64,000 nucleotides of DNA from Aliikangiella coralliicola (GTDB lineage Bacteria > Pseudomonadota > Gammaproteobacteria > Enterobacterales > Kangiellaceae): assembly GCF_007004725.1 (NCBI RefSeq), contig NZ_ML660161.1:607122-671121 (forward strand), read 5' to 3'. Positions 37,302-46,153 of this stretch are shown here, in pieces. The notes under the pieces were generated by a model. That model did no database searches and was not told the DNA's origin. It worked only from the letters and a program-made list of their open reading frames with translations. Numbering within the stretch: position 1 is the stretch's first letter; each line of letters starts with the position of its first letter. The position numbers were made by a program, and so were the translations under genes.

Positions 37302-37303
37302 GT

Positions 37304-37346
37304 TGTCAGCTTTCAGTGATTTAAGTCGCTGACAGCCTTTCTTTCC
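37304..37346 (+). terminator. Terminator after the exported unknown protein
   Basis: TGTCAGC (37304-37310) pairs with GCTGACA (37328-37334) around a 17-base loop, followed by GCCTTTCTTTCC. Stem is short, so moderate confidence. Confidence 0.5.
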
Positions 37347-37530
37347 AATGAATACTTTCGATCTGATTAGTTCCGTCAATTTATTTCCTGACTAACAAAA
37401 GCTAAGCTGAGTCGCGGGCATACCACAGCGATAAGATGTGCTCTGTTTACCTAATAAAGTGCTTTTGTGTGCAAAGTTAAAGTGTTAATCTTAGCCTTTA
37501 TACATTTGCTTTTTAATTTATATTTAACTG

Positions 37531-38481
37531 ATGATTACATTTATTGATAAACAAACAATAGAGAGCCACTTTGATTTTCCTGAGTTAATTGAGCGTTTAA
37601 GAAGCGCGTTTGCTCAATCAAATGTCGAGGTGCCAATGCGGCACCATCATGACTATGCCAACCCTCCTGAGGACAGAGAATCAACACTTTTATTGATGCC
37701 TGCATGGGATCCCGGTAAAGATTTAGGGGTAAAAATGGTAACTGTTTCGCCCAATAACGGTGACTATAATTTACCTTCAATTCAGGGTATTTACTTATTA
37801 TTTGATGCCCATAAAGGTAGCTGCAAGACATTATTAGATGCTAAGTCGCTGACCGCATACCGAACCGCTGCAACATCGGCATTGGCATCCAGTTATCTTT
37901 CTAGAGAGAATAGTCGTTGCCTGATGATGATTGGCACAGGAGCCTTATCATCAGTGCTAATCAAAGCGCACGCGGCGGTCCGTCCGATAGATAAAGTTAT
38001 CATTTGGGGCAGAGATCCATTAAAAGCTGAAGCATTGAAAAAGACACTTGTTGACGAACCATTTGAAATTGAGGTTGTGGAAACTATTGAAAGTGGTATC
38101 AAAAATGCGGATATCATTAGTTGCGCAACTTTAAGCGAAACGCCTTTGATTAACGGTGAATTACTCAAACCAGGTCAACATCTAGACATGGTTGGAGCCT
38201 ATCGACCAGATATGAGAGAGGCCGATGACCAATGTTTGCTCAGGAGTTCCATTTTTGTGGATCACTACGCTGGCGCACTCAAAGAAACCGGTGATATCGT
38301 GATACCTATGCAGCAGGGGATTATCCAGAGAGCCGACATCAAAGCCGAGCTTTTCGAGTTGTGCAAAGAAGCTGCGACCGGGCGAGAACATAGCGAAGAG
38401 ATTACTTTTTTTAAATCAGTTGGTCATGCGTTAGAAGACCTTGTTGCCGCGACTCTAATCGCAGAAAAAGTTAATCTTTGA
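37531..38481 (+). CDS. Ornithine cyclodeaminase/mu-crystallin family reductase, likely pyrroline-2-carboxylate reductase
   Basis: A 316-residue NAD(P)H-binding protein of the OCD/mu-crystallin superfamily. It has L-G-V-K-M-V-T-V-S-P-N-N, D-A-K-S-L-T-A-Y-R-T-A-A-T-S-A-L-A-S and the dinucleotide fold M-I-G-T-G-A-L-S, then W-G-R-D, and V-G-A-Y-R-P-D-M-R-E. Members convert ornithine to proline, or reduce delta1-pyrroline-2-carboxylate to L-proline. The next gene on the same strand (92 bp) is a trans-3-hydroxyproline dehydratase type, whose product is exactly that imine, so pyrroline-2-carboxylate reductase is the preferred call. Confidence 0.82.
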   Translation: MITFIDKQTIESHFDFPELIERLRSAFAQSNVEVPMRHHHDYANPPEDRESTLLLMPAWDPGKDLGVKMVTVSPNNGDYNLPSIQGIYLLFDAHKGSCKTLLDAKSLTAYRTAATSALASSYLSRENSRCLMMIGTGALSSVLIKAHAAVRPIDKVIIWGRDPLKAEALKKTLVDEPFEIEVVETIESGIKNADIISCATLSETPLINGELLKPGQHLDMVGAYRPDMREADDQCLLRSSIFVDHYAGALKETGDIVIPMQQGIIQRADIKAELFELCKEAATGREHSEEITFFKSVGHALEDLVAATLIAEKVNL

Positions 38482-38573
38482 GTTTATTTAAAGTGAATTA
38501 GCTGCCTGCTAGTACTCACCAGGATTAAGGTTTATTACTGTGAAATACCAATATGTTGAGGTGCTTTTGATTT

Positions 38574-39644
38574 ATGTCGAGTGATTTTATTAACCGGTTT
38601 AAGACCCAAACTGCATTTCGACCTTTATCTGACAGCCATATCATTGATGTGATCGATATGCATACGGGCGGAGAACCATTAAGGGTGGTTATTAATGGTT
38701 ATCCGCAAGTTCAGGCTGATTCGTTGCTTGAGTATCGAAAACAGCTAAAACAGAATTTTGATCATTTTAGAACGGCCATTATGTTTGAGCCGCGAGGCCA
38801 TGCGGATATGTATGGTTGTTTGTTATTACCACCGTTTAATAGTCAAGCAGATTGCAGTGCCATTTTTATGCACAATGAGGGTTACAGCAGCATGTGTGGC
38901 CATGCCGTTATCGGTATTATGACTTTAGCTATTCAAATGAATTGGGTGGAAGTTCACAACGATATCGCGGAGCTAACCATTGAAGCGCCATGTGGGCTAA
39001 TTAAAGCACGGGGTTGTGTGAATAATGGAGACCTAAGCGATATAACGGCTTCGTTTGAATGTGTTCCTTCCTTTGTCACTGGGTTAAATGAAAGCGTTCA
39101 TATCGAAAGTCTTTCTCAAAATATTCGATATGATCTGGCTTACGGTGGAGCGTTTTATGCTTATGTTGATGCAGAACAACTTGGCTTAGATTTAGTACCA
39201 GAAAATAATCGACAGTTAATTGAGTTGGGAACTGAAATCAAAAATGCGGTACTTGGTAGCAGTGAAAAAATCCTCCATCCTTACGAACCGGAACTTAGCT
39301 TTCTTTATGGGACTATTTTCATTGGCGGGCCTATTTCGGCTGGCGTTGATAGCAGAAATGTTTGCATATTCGCAGATGGGGAAGTAGACCGTTCACCAAC
39401 TGGTTCAGGGGTTTCTGGTCGCATGGCATTACATTATGCTAAAGGAGAAATCAAAATAGGCGAATCCATGAAAATTGAGAGTATTCTCGGCTCACAATTT
39501 ATCACTTCGGTACAGCGGGTAGAAGAGTTTGGCTCTTATCAGGCGGTGATTCCCAAAGTTTCAGGTAACGCTTTTGTTTGTGGTGTAAACCAATTAATTA
39601 TCAATCCAAATGATAAACTTCGAAACGGTTTTTTTCTGCGCTAA
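38574..39644 (+). CDS. Proline racemase-family trans-3-hydroxy-L-proline dehydratase
   Basis: A 356-residue protein of the proline racemase superfamily, with D-M-H-T-G-G-E-P near residue 28. Proline racemase and 4-hydroxyproline epimerase use two catalytic cysteines. Here the first is present (Cys108 in S-M-C-G-H) but the second is Thr276 in D-R-S-P-T-G-S-G. A Cys/Thr pair is the known signature of trans-3-hydroxy-L-proline dehydratases, which form delta1-pyrroline-2-carboxylate. The preceding gene can reduce that product to L-proline, which supports the call. Start at ATG 38574; the ribosome site is poor. Confidence 0.85.
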   Translation: MSSDFINRFKTQTAFRPLSDSHIIDVIDMHTGGEPLRVVINGYPQVQADSLLEYRKQLKQNFDHFRTAIMFEPRGHADMYGCLLLPPFNSQADCSAIFMHNEGYSSMCGHAVIGIMTLAIQMNWVEVHNDIAELTIEAPCGLIKARGCVNNGDLSDITASFECVPSFVTGLNESVHIESLSQNIRYDLAYGGAFYAYVDAEQLGLDLVPENNRQLIELGTEIKNAVLGSSEKILHPYEPELSFLYGTIFIGGPISAGVDSRNVCIFADGEVDRSPTGSGVSGRMALHYAKGEIKIGESMKIESILGSQFITSVQRVEEFGSYQAVIPKVSGNAFVCGVNQLIINPNDKLRNGFFLR

Positions 39645-39647
39645 AAG

Positions 39648-39672
39648 CGCGAGTAATAAACTCGCGTTGAGT
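39648..39672 (+). terminator. Hairpin after the dehydratase gene
   Basis: CGCGAGT (39648-39654) and ACTCGCG (39660-39666) form a perfect 7-bp stem with a five-base loop a few bases behind the stop; the tail TTGAGTTT is only partly T-rich. Confidence 0.45.
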
Positions 39673-39785
39673 TTCACAGTGTATTTTTTGTTTACCAAAA
39701 TCAATTAATTCTATCGCCAATAAACTTTGGCGCTAATAAGCTTAGTGTTACTATGACTGTGAGTGCTTAGCCAGGATTTTGTGAA

Positions 39786-40721
39786 ATGTCATTACCGTCG
39801 CAAGACGCCATTTCGTCTGAAGATAAAGACCAAAAAGTTCAACAGATTATTTTTGTCGAAGGCAGTGCTAATTTGCTGGTTTTGATAGCCAAAGCTTTTG
39901 TTGGTTTTTCGACCGGCTCACTGGCTATTATTGGCGACGCTATTCATTCGTTAACCGATGTTACCAACAATGTGGTGGCCTGGAGTGTGGTAAAACACGC
40001 CAGTAAACCAGCTGATAAAGAACACCCATATGGGCACCGTAAATTTGAAACCCTGGCGGTATTAGGGCTCGCTGTATTATTGTTGGTGCTTGCCTTTGAA
40101 TTGGTTATTCACGCATTTCGTCGAGAAACCCCAGAGATTTTCAGTTCTGGTTGGGAGTTGGCGATTATGCTTTTTGTACTAATCATCAATATCGTGTTGG
40201 CGTCTTGGCAGAGAATGTGGGCAAAACGACTTGATTCGGATATTTTGCATGCCGACGCGAGCCATACTTTTTCTGATGTATTAACGACTGTTGTTGTCAT
40301 CGGAGGCTGGCAATTGTCAGCGATGGGTTATGTGTGGTTGGATAAATTATGTGCACTGGCAATTGCTGGATTTATTTTATATCTGGCAATTCAATTATTT
40401 AAAAAAGCTGCGCCAGTGTTAGTTGATGAGTTTGCCATCGATCCAGAACTTTTGACAAAGTCAGTTGCTAAGGTCGAAGGTGTTTACGCGGTTTCTAGAG
40501 TGAGATCTCGTTGGATCGGAAACCTTGCTTCCGTCGATATGATCATCCATGTGGCTTCCCACCTGACAACTGAAGAGTCTCATAAGATTTGTGACGAGGT
40601 GGAAATAGTTGTCGAACAAGAATTTAATGTTACGGATATATCAATTCATGTTGAACCAGTTAAAACTCGTCCGATTGGTATTGATGAAGCTAACAATCAT
40701 TCGATTGGTGTTGAAGAGTAA
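39786..40721 (+). CDS. Cation diffusion facilitator family transporter
   Basis: A 311-residue inner-membrane exporter of divalent metal ions (Zn, Fe, Co, Ni or Mn), driven by proton exchange. Six helices lie between about residues 22 and 210. The metal site pairs are in helix 2 (G-D-A-I-H-S-L-T-D) and helix 5 (H-A-D-A-S-H-T-F-S-D). An H-P-Y-G-H-R-K-F-E loop follows helix 2, and a C-terminal cytoplasmic ferredoxin-like domain (about 215-300) ends in H-V-E-P. The HxxxD/HxxxD arrangement does not by itself fix the metal. Stand-alone gene. Confidence 0.92.
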   Translation: MSLPSQDAISSEDKDQKVQQIIFVEGSANLLVLIAKAFVGFSTGSLAIIGDAIHSLTDVTNNVVAWSVVKHASKPADKEHPYGHRKFETLAVLGLAVLLLVLAFELVIHAFRRETPEIFSSGWELAIMLFVLIINIVLASWQRMWAKRLDSDILHADASHTFSDVLTTVVVIGGWQLSAMGYVWLDKLCALAIAGFILYLAIQLFKKAAPVLVDEFAIDPELLTKSVAKVEGVYAVSRVRSRWIGNLASVDMIIHVASHLTTEESHKICDEVEIVVEQEFNVTDISIHVEPVKTRPIGIDEANNHSIGVEE

Positions 40722-40791
40722 CTTTAGTCTAATTAAACTTAGGGGCCAGCAGGGCGATTCCCTTCAGTTTTAATCACATGAGAATATTATT

Positions 40792-41412
40792 TTGAAATCA
40801 ACTCTTCGTACTATTATTTTGTGTCTGATGATTGGCACTTTTGTTAGCCAGGCGCAAGAAGCTCCAGCAAACAAAAAGCAAAACGGGGCTGACGTTCAAC
40901 CGGATAATTTGTTTCCCAGAGTGTTATTAGAAACTGCCGTAGGGAAAGTTTTAATTGAGCTGGATCGTGATCGTGCGCCGATTACCGTGAATAATTTTTT
41001 AGCTTACGTCGTTGCCGGTAGCTACGATGGGACTGTGTTTCATCGTGTCGTAAGGGATTTTGTCGTTCAAGGTGGTGGTTACGATATCTTGTACAATCCT
41101 CGGGATCAGCGAGAGCCGATTTTTAACGAGTCTGGCAATGGGTTAAAAAATGAAATGTATTCTATTGCCATGGCAAGAGAAAGTGATCCTCACTCTGCGA
41201 CCAACCAATTCTATTTTAATATGGCTGATAATGAGAGCCTTAACCCTGGAAAAGATTGGGGATACACCGTATTTGGAATGGTGATGGAAGGTGGCGAGGT
41301 GCTCGACTTAATTGCAAGGGCGCAAACACATACCAACCCTGAACTTGGCTGGGATGAAGTGCCGATAAAACAGATTGTTTTAAAAAAGGCGACTCTGCTC
41401 AAAGAGGAGTAA
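40792..41412 (+). CDS. Exported cyclophilin-type peptidyl-prolyl isomerase
   Basis: A 206-residue periplasmic prolyl isomerase. Translation appears to start at a TTG (40792), since this gives a signal peptide M-K-S-T-L-R-T-I-I-L with cleavage after S-Q-A near residue 21. The cyclophilin core has the active-site F-H-R-V-V-R-D-F-V-V-Q-G-G-G, then A-M-A-R and N-Q-F-Y-F-N, and Y-T-V-F-G-M-V. The Trp that binds cyclosporin in eukaryotic enzymes is not obvious, as in other bacterial PpiA/B. It converges with ruvX, 32 bp away. Confidence 0.9.
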   Translation: MKSTLRTIILCLMIGTFVSQAQEAPANKKQNGADVQPDNLFPRVLLETAVGKVLIELDRDRAPITVNNFLAYVVAGSYDGTVFHRVVRDFVVQGGGYDILYNPRDQREPIFNESGNGLKNEMYSIAMARESDPHSATNQFYFNMADNESLNPGKDWGYTVFGMVMEGGEVLDLIARAQTHTNPELGWDEVPIKQIVLKKATLLKEE

Positions 41413-41444
41413 ACACCAGCCAATTAAGTGAAAGTGGCCAGGCA

Positions 41445-41861
41445 CTACGAATTTTGATTGCTAAACCAGGACTCCAGAATCAGTGCTGCTGCAATACTAT
41501 CAACTTGGGATTTCTTAATTTTTTGATAACCGCCAAACTCAAATAATTCATCTCTGGCGGCGGCGCTTGATAGTCTTTCATCGACCATTTCTACCTGGAC
41601 GCCAAAACGGCCGTGAACTCGATTAGCAAACTTTCTGGCGCGAAGTGTTATCTCTTGATCGGTTCCGTCCATGTTAAAGGGCTCGCCCACTAAAACTTTC
41701 TTCGGCTGCCAGTGCTTTAATAATATTTCTACCTGCGTCCAATTAGGTACACCATCATTGGCTTTCAGGGTATCCAGTGGAGAGGCGGTTTGAGTGATGG
41801 CTTGTCCTACTGCCACGCCGATTCTGGCCAATCCAAAATCGAATGCTATAACTTGACTCAT
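41445..41861 (-). CDS. ruvX: Putative Holliday junction resolvase RuvX (YqgF)
   Basis: A 138-residue RNase H-fold protein. The catalytic-type acidic residue is in the first strand [14 protein letters not shown], with further acids in V-D-E-R-L-S-S and a C-terminal D-S-I-A-A-A-L-I-L. RuvX/YqgF has been linked both to Holliday-junction resolution and to 16S rRNA 5' processing. The start overlaps the yqgE stop in an ATGA junction, the conserved gene pair in gammaproteobacteria. Confidence 0.94.
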   Translation of the reverse strand: MSQVIAFDFGLARIGVAVGQAITQTASPLDTLKANDGVPNWTQVEILLKHWQPKKVLVGEPFNMDGTDQEITLRARKFANRVHGRFGVQVEMVDERLSSAAARDELFEFGGYQKIKKSQVDSIAAALILESWFSNQNS

Positions 41862-42418
41862 GCGTGTCCGGACATATTACTCAGGTTTTCGATATCAACA
41901 CCCAGAAGCTGAACTGATTTCTCCCAGCGTTTATCAATTTCGGTAGAGAAGACAATTTCTGGATCAACAGGGACTGTCAGCCATGAGTTCTCCATTATTT
42001 CTGTTTCTAACTGACCAGCTTCCCAGCCTGCGTATCCGAGCGCAATAAAAGCCTCGTTACTGACTTCATGGCGACCGATGGCGTGAAGAATATCGGCTGA
42101 CGTAGTTATCGATATGTTGTTTTTTAGTTGAATACTTGAATTCCAGAGTTTTTCGGCACGATGAAGGACAAAACCTCTATCGACCTGAACCGGGCCACCA
42201 GCAAATACGGGGTTAATGTTGTGGCTTTGCACGCAGGGAATTTCCATATGTTCAAGTAATTCTGAAGTGGAAAAGTCTAGCGGGTGATTGATGACTATCC
42301 CCATCGCGCCGTCTTCATTGTGCTCACAGAGTAAAGTGACGCTGCGGCTAAAGTGAAGGTCTTTTAGGGACGGCATCGCAATTAACAGATGATTTTTCAG
42401 ACTTGGAAACTTGCTCAT
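41858..42418 (-). CDS. yqgE: UPF0301/YqgE (AlgH) family protein
   Basis: A 186-residue protein of the YqgE/AlgH family, started at the ATG at 42418 to give [16 protein letters not shown], the family N terminus; the frame extends 14 codons further to a TTG. Signature stretches: [26 protein letters not shown] and [13 protein letters not shown]-x-E. Its biochemical role is unknown. It is coupled to ruvX and lies behind the TonB-like gene, as in Pseudomonas. Confidence 0.94.
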   Translation of the reverse strand: MSKFPSLKNHLLIAMPSLKDLHFSRSVTLLCEHNEDGAMGIVINHPLDFSTSELLEHMEIPCVQSHNINPVFAGGPVQVDRGFVLHRAEKLWNSSIQLKNNISITTSADILHAIGRHEVSNEAFIALGYAGWEAGQLETEIMENSWLTVPVDPEIVFSTEIDKRWEKSVQLLGVDIENLSNMSGHA

Positions 42419-42477
42419 AATATTATTGTTGGTGCAATTGGGGTAAATTACAAGTCTCAATCTTGGATAAACCTAGA

Positions 42478-43374
42478 TTAATTTGTTCTCAGCTTGTAAT
42501 CAGGTTGAAATTGCCAGACACGGATAATTTCGAGAATGTCGGTATCTTTAGTCATTTCTTTGGTTAATGGCCTGAAAGGCGCTGCCAATCGGACTATTCT
42601 CAGTGCTGCATTATCGAGAATTTTCTCACCCGAACTCTTCATAATTGACAATTGATTGATGGTACCGTCACGGTTTATGGCCACTTTGAGGGTCAAATTT
42701 CCATAAACTTTATTAATTTTGGCTTTTTGGGGGTAATTTTGGTTGCCAACCTGCTCAATTTTTCGGCGCCAGCTATCCAGATAAAGGGCATCTGACGACC
42801 TGTGAACCGAAGCTGATATCGCCCTGCGGCGTCCTTTACGAGCTTGATTGATATCACGATTATCTAAGTTAGCGATAAGGCCCGACAACTGGTAGCTTTT
42901 GTCGATTAAAGCTGCCGCGTCGGGTACTTGTTGCTGACTTTTCTCGCTATTTTCTTGCGGGTTGTGCGCAGCTGATAGTTCGCCCAGACTATTGATAATT
43001 TCAGGTGTAGGCTGGGAGTTCGCTGACGATGCTCTCATTTGCTGAGGTTCGTTGGCGATTTTATCAGGATCATTAAACTGCGCCATTTCCGTGGTGCTGG
43101 GCATCAGTTTTTCTTCGCTTTCACCACCACCTTCTTGATTAGCCTGGCCGATGAAATCCGCTGTTTCTGGTTTTTTCTCAGCTTCAAATTGAGCGAGAAT
43201 CACGTTGAACGTCTTTTCATACTTGCTATCAGATAGTTCTGGCAACTTAAAGCCAACGCCAAAAAAGACCAATGCGTGAAAAGCCAGCGCAAGAAATGCG
43301 CAAAATAACAATTTATCTGACTGACTGATTTTGGGGTGATCCTGACTATCGATCGTCCCCTCATAATTTTGCAT
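42478..43374 (-). CDS. TonB-like energy-transducing protein
   Basis: A 298-residue protein from the ATG at 43374; a TTG at 43419 overlapping the gshB end is less likely because the purine run is too close. One N-terminal helix (about 23-43) is followed by a long polar periplasmic stretch and a C-terminal TonB domain with N-Y-P, V-Y-G-N-L-T-L-K-V-A-I-N-R-D-G-T-I and a conserved-type ending I-I-R-V-W-Q-F. The position between gshB and yqgE matches Pseudomonas aeruginosa tonB3, which is reported to be needed for twitching motility; the adjacent Pil-Chp cluster fits that role, by inference. No exbB/exbD in the window. Confidence 0.85.
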   Translation of the reverse strand: MQNYEGTIDSQDHPKISQSDKLLFCAFLALAFHALVFFGVGFKLPELSDSKYEKTFNVILAQFEAEKKPETADFIGQANQEGGGESEEKLMPSTTEMAQFNDPDKIANEPQQMRASSANSQPTPEIINSLGELSAAHNPQENSEKSQQQVPDAAALIDKSYQLSGLIANLDNRDINQARKGRRRAISASVHRSSDALYLDSWRRKIEQVGNQNYPQKAKINKVYGNLTLKVAINRDGTINQLSIMKSSGEKILDNAALRIVRLAAPFRPLTKEMTKDTDILEIIRVWQFQPDYKLRTN

Positions 43375-43411
43375 TAAGATAGCACCGTGTTTGTTCTGCA
43401 GTAAGGTTCTA

Positions 43412-44359
43412 TTACTCAAACCTTTTTTCTATTGCGTCAAATAGTGTACCAGCAATATTAGTATCAAAGGCAGCGTCTATTTCACAAATACAAGTCGGGC
43501 TGGTGACATTTATTTCAGTTAGGTAATCCCCAATAACGTCTAAACCAACGAACATGAGCCCCTTTTCCTTAAGTGTCGGACCAACCTGGGATGCTATCCA
43601 GCGATCGCGCTCAGACAGAGGTTGCGCCTCACCTCGACCACCGGCAGCCAAATTTCCGCGGGTTTCGCCTTTTGCCGGAATACGTGCCAGACAGTAAGGA
43701 ATAGGTTCACCATCAACCATCAATATGCGCTTATCACCACGAACAATATCGGGAATAAATTCTTGCGCCATTGCTGATTGAGTGCCTAATTGAGTGAGAG
43801 TTTCGATGATAACGCCGATGTTCGGATCGTCATTTCTCACTCGAAATATTGAACTACCGCCCATCCCATCTAACGGTTTTAAGATAATATCCCCATACTT
43901 CGATAAAAACTCTCTAAAGTCTGTTTCGTTTCGGCTCACAAGTACGCCGGGAGAGCATTGGGGAAACCACGCCGTGTAAAGTTTTTCATTAGCATCTCGA
44001 ATACTTTGCGGGTCGTTTACAACCAGTACACCTTGCTCTCGAGCAAGTTGAAGTAAGTAAGTGCTGTAAACAAATTCCATGTCAAATGGTGGATCTTTGC
44101 GCATTAGAATGACGTCGAAGTTTGTAACTGGTACGCTAGATTGTTCACCCAACTCAAACCATTGGTCGGGGTCAGGCATCACCTTAAGTGATCGTGAATG
44201 AGAAATGACTTGATTTTCTGACAAAATCAAATCATGTTGTTCGAGATAAAATAATTGATGGCCGCGACTTTGTGCTTCAAGAAGCATCGCGAAACTACTG
44301 TCTTTTTTAATATTGATCTGAGAGATAGGATCCATCAGAATTGCGATTTTCAGCGACAT
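43412..44359 (-). CDS. gshB: Glutathione synthetase
   Basis: GshB ligates gamma-glutamylcysteine and glycine with ATP. The 315-residue protein has the N-terminal D-P-I-S-Q-I-N segment, D-P-P-F-D-M-E-F-V-Y, and the ATP-grasp domain with K-P-L-D-G-M-G-G-S-S-I-F, Q-E-F-I-P and the Mg-binding E-I-N-V-T-S-P-T. Length equals E. coli GshB. A promoter with an operator-like palindrome lies just upstream. It diverges from pilG, the arrangement found in Pseudomonas. Confidence 0.97.
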   Translation of the reverse strand: MSLKIAILMDPISQINIKKDSSFAMLLEAQSRGHQLFYLEQHDLILSENQVISHSRSLKVMPDPDQWFELGEQSSVPVTNFDVILMRKDPPFDMEFVYSTYLLQLAREQGVLVVNDPQSIRDANEKLYTAWFPQCSPGVLVSRNETDFREFLSKYGDIILKPLDGMGGSSIFRVRNDDPNIGVIIETLTQLGTQSAMAQEFIPDIVRGDKRILMVDGEPIPYCLARIPAKGETRGNLAAGGRGEAQPLSERDRWIASQVGPTLKEKGLMFVGLDVIGDYLTEINVTSPTCICEIDAAFDTNIAGTLFDAIEKRFE

Positions 44360-44392
44360 TTCAATTCTCGACTATAATTGAGGACTGGGGAA

Positions 44393-44438
44393 GGGTACTA
44401 TTAGTACCCCATTATAGAAAGTTATATTTAAAATTCAA
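44393..44438 (-). promoter_or_regulatory. gshB promoter with operator-like palindrome
   Basis: On the minus strand TTGAAT (44433-44438), a 16-base spacer and TATAAT (44411-44416) form a good promoter. Immediately downstream, over the expected start of transcription, is an 8-bp perfect inverted repeat with a one-base centre (GGGTACTA-T-TAGTACCC, 44393-44409). This looks like a repressor site for a dimeric protein. The rest of the gap to pilG (to 44708) shows no further gene. Confidence 0.5.
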
Positions 44439-44708
44439 TAGATTGCCTATACTTATCAGTGGGTTACAAAGCGTTTTTAAAGTTGTATGACTCTCATGTC
44501 TTTTAAAAGCTTGATTCTAATAGTTTTCTTTTTTAAGCTAACATATTGAAAAGTCTTTACGACCAACTCGCAAATCCCGTAAAACTGTGTGGAATAGCGC
44601 GGTTTTTTGTGTTAAAAGTTACGCAGGCTTATATGTATAAGTTCAACATGCGTGGTTTGGACTTGAATTACGAGTGACAATAGCGGTCACTTGATGAGGA
44701 AATGTTCG

Positions 44709-45095
44709 ATGGAAAATAATTTTCAGGGTCTAAAAGCAATGGTTATTGATGACAGTAAGACGATTCGTCGGACTGCTGAAACCTTGCTTAAAAAAGTTGG
44801 CTGTGAAGTGGTGACTGCAGTTGACGGCTTTGATGCACTGGCAAAAATAGCTGATCATAAACCGAACATAATATTTGTCGATATTATGATGCCTCGGTTA
44901 GATGGTTACCAAACTTGTGCATTAATCAAGAATAATAAGGACTTTCAAGATACGCCGGTCATTATGCTCTCTAGCAAAGATGGCTTGTTTGACCGGGCAA
45001 AAGGACGTATTGTGGGGTCCGATCAGTATCTGACCAAACCTTTTAGTAGAGATGAATTGCTCGGCGCGATAACGGAGCACGTTAGTCACGTGTAA
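44709..45095 (+). CDS. pilG: Twitching motility response regulator PilG
   Basis: A 128-residue single receiver domain. Start at ATG 44709 with GAGGAAAT as ribosome site; the frame opens 18 bp earlier. The acidic pair in V-I-D-D-S-K, the phospho-acceptor Asp in I-F-V-D-I-M-M-P and the conserved K in L-T-K-P-F are present. PilG is a CheY-like output of the Pil-Chp system, acting on type IV pilus extension and, in Pseudomonas, on cAMP signalling. First gene of the cluster. Confidence 0.93.
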   Translation: MENNFQGLKAMVIDDSKTIRRTAETLLKKVGCEVVTAVDGFDALAKIADHKPNIIFVDIMMPRLDGYQTCALIKNNKDFQDTPVIMLSSKDGLFDRAKGRIVGSDQYLTKPFSRDELLGAITEHVSHV

Positions 45096-45165
45096 AGCTG
45101 TTCATGTATTTCAGATTTGTAAGCTTTTTAATCAACACAAAAAGCTACGCGGGGGAAAAAAGTAA

Positions 45166-45531
45166 ATGTCTAAGATTTTAATTGTGGATGACTCACCGAC
45201 AGAAATTCACGTTCTATCAACCATTCTAGAATCAAACGGATATGAAGTCGTTACTGCAGAGAGTGGCGAAGCTGGTGTTGAAGTTGCAAAACAGGAATTG
45301 CCCGATCTTGTACTGATGGATGTTGTTATGCCCGGACTCAACGGGTTTCAGGCAACCAGACAGCTCAAAAAAGATCCAGCTACAGCGCATATTCCAGTTG
45401 TTATAGTAACTACCAAAGATCAGGAAACCGACAAAATCTGGGGAATGCGACAAGGTGCTAAAGATTACCTAACCAAGCCAGTCGAAGAAGGTAATTTAAT
45501 TAACACTATTCAAGCGATTTTAGGACGCTAG
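45166..45531 (+). CDS. pilH: Twitching motility response regulator PilH
   Basis: A 121-residue receiver domain with a GGGGG-A run upstream of the ATG. The acidic pair V-D-D-S, phospho-acceptor Asp in L-V-L-M-D-V-V-M-P-G-L-N-G-F and K in L-T-K-P-V are intact. PilH is the second CheY-like protein of the system, in Pseudomonas linked to pilus retraction or to acting as a phosphate sink. It has V-V-I-V-T-T-K-D-Q-E-T-D in the usual place. pilI follows after 8 bp. Confidence 0.93.
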   Translation: MSKILIVDDSPTEIHVLSTILESNGYEVVTAESGEAGVEVAKQELPDLVLMDVVMPGLNGFQATRQLKKDPATAHIPVVIVTTKDQETDKIWGMRQGAKDYLTKPVEEGNLINTIQAILGR

Positions 45532-45539
45532 AATTTCAC

Positions 45540-46088
45540 ATGAGCGAAATCACTGATATACAAGCGTTCGAGTTTCTTCAAAGCATTGAGCAGCGAAGTT
45601 TTGAAAGTGCATCTGTGTCAACACGCGAAGAAGATTTAAGTCGATTTTGGACAGGCGTTGGGTTTCGCATTTCTGGCAATGATTATGTTGTCAGGCTGAA
45701 TGAAGTTGCTGAGATCATCTCGATTCCACGTCATACCAAAGTACCTGGCGCAAAAAATTGGGTTAAAGGTTTGGCCAATATTCGCGGTACCTTGTTACCT
45801 ATCATGGATCTACACAGTTTTTTAGGGCGTAAAGCACCGCATGCTTTGCGCCGTCAGCGATTATTAGTTGTGAATCATGATGGGGTTCACTGCGGAGTGA
45901 TTGTCGATGAAGTATTGGGGTTGAATCACTTCGAGGATGAGGATTGGGTGCAGGAAATTCCCGTGCATGATGATGCCATGCAACCTTTTTTAAATGGAGG
46001 TTTTTATTCGGGCGAAAAACTGTGGACAGTTTTTAGTCTGAACACCTTGGCCGAGACACCGTCGTTTCGCCAGGTTGCACTAATATAA
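45540..46088 (+). CDS. pilI: CheW-like adaptor PilI
   Basis: A 182-residue CheW-domain protein that couples the receptor PilJ to the kinase ChpA. After a ~35-residue leader the CheW fold begins with G-V-G-F-R-I-S-G and has I-I-S-I-P-R-H-T-K-V-P-G-A-K-N-W-V-K-G-L-A-N-I-R-G-T-L-L-P-I-M-D-L, the family hallmark. Starts 8 bp behind pilH and is followed by pilJ after 65 bp. Confidence 0.93.
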   Translation: MSEITDIQAFEFLQSIEQRSFESASVSTREEDLSRFWTGVGFRISGNDYVVRLNEVAEIISIPRHTKVPGAKNWVKGLANIRGTLLPIMDLHSFLGRKAPHALRRQRLLVVNHDGVHCGVIVDEVLGLNHFEDEDWVQEIPVHDDAMQPFLNGGFYSGEKLWTVFSLNTLAETPSFRQVALI

Positions 46089-46153
46089 AAGACGGGCCTG
46101 TTTATTTAAACAATTATTGCTTTTGAAACATTTTTGCATTCAGGAATTTTATT

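Noticed and set aside
20819-43374. CRISPR array or insertion sequence in the accessory part
   Set aside because: No regularly spaced repeat-spacer pattern, transposase-like protein or terminal inverted repeats were found.
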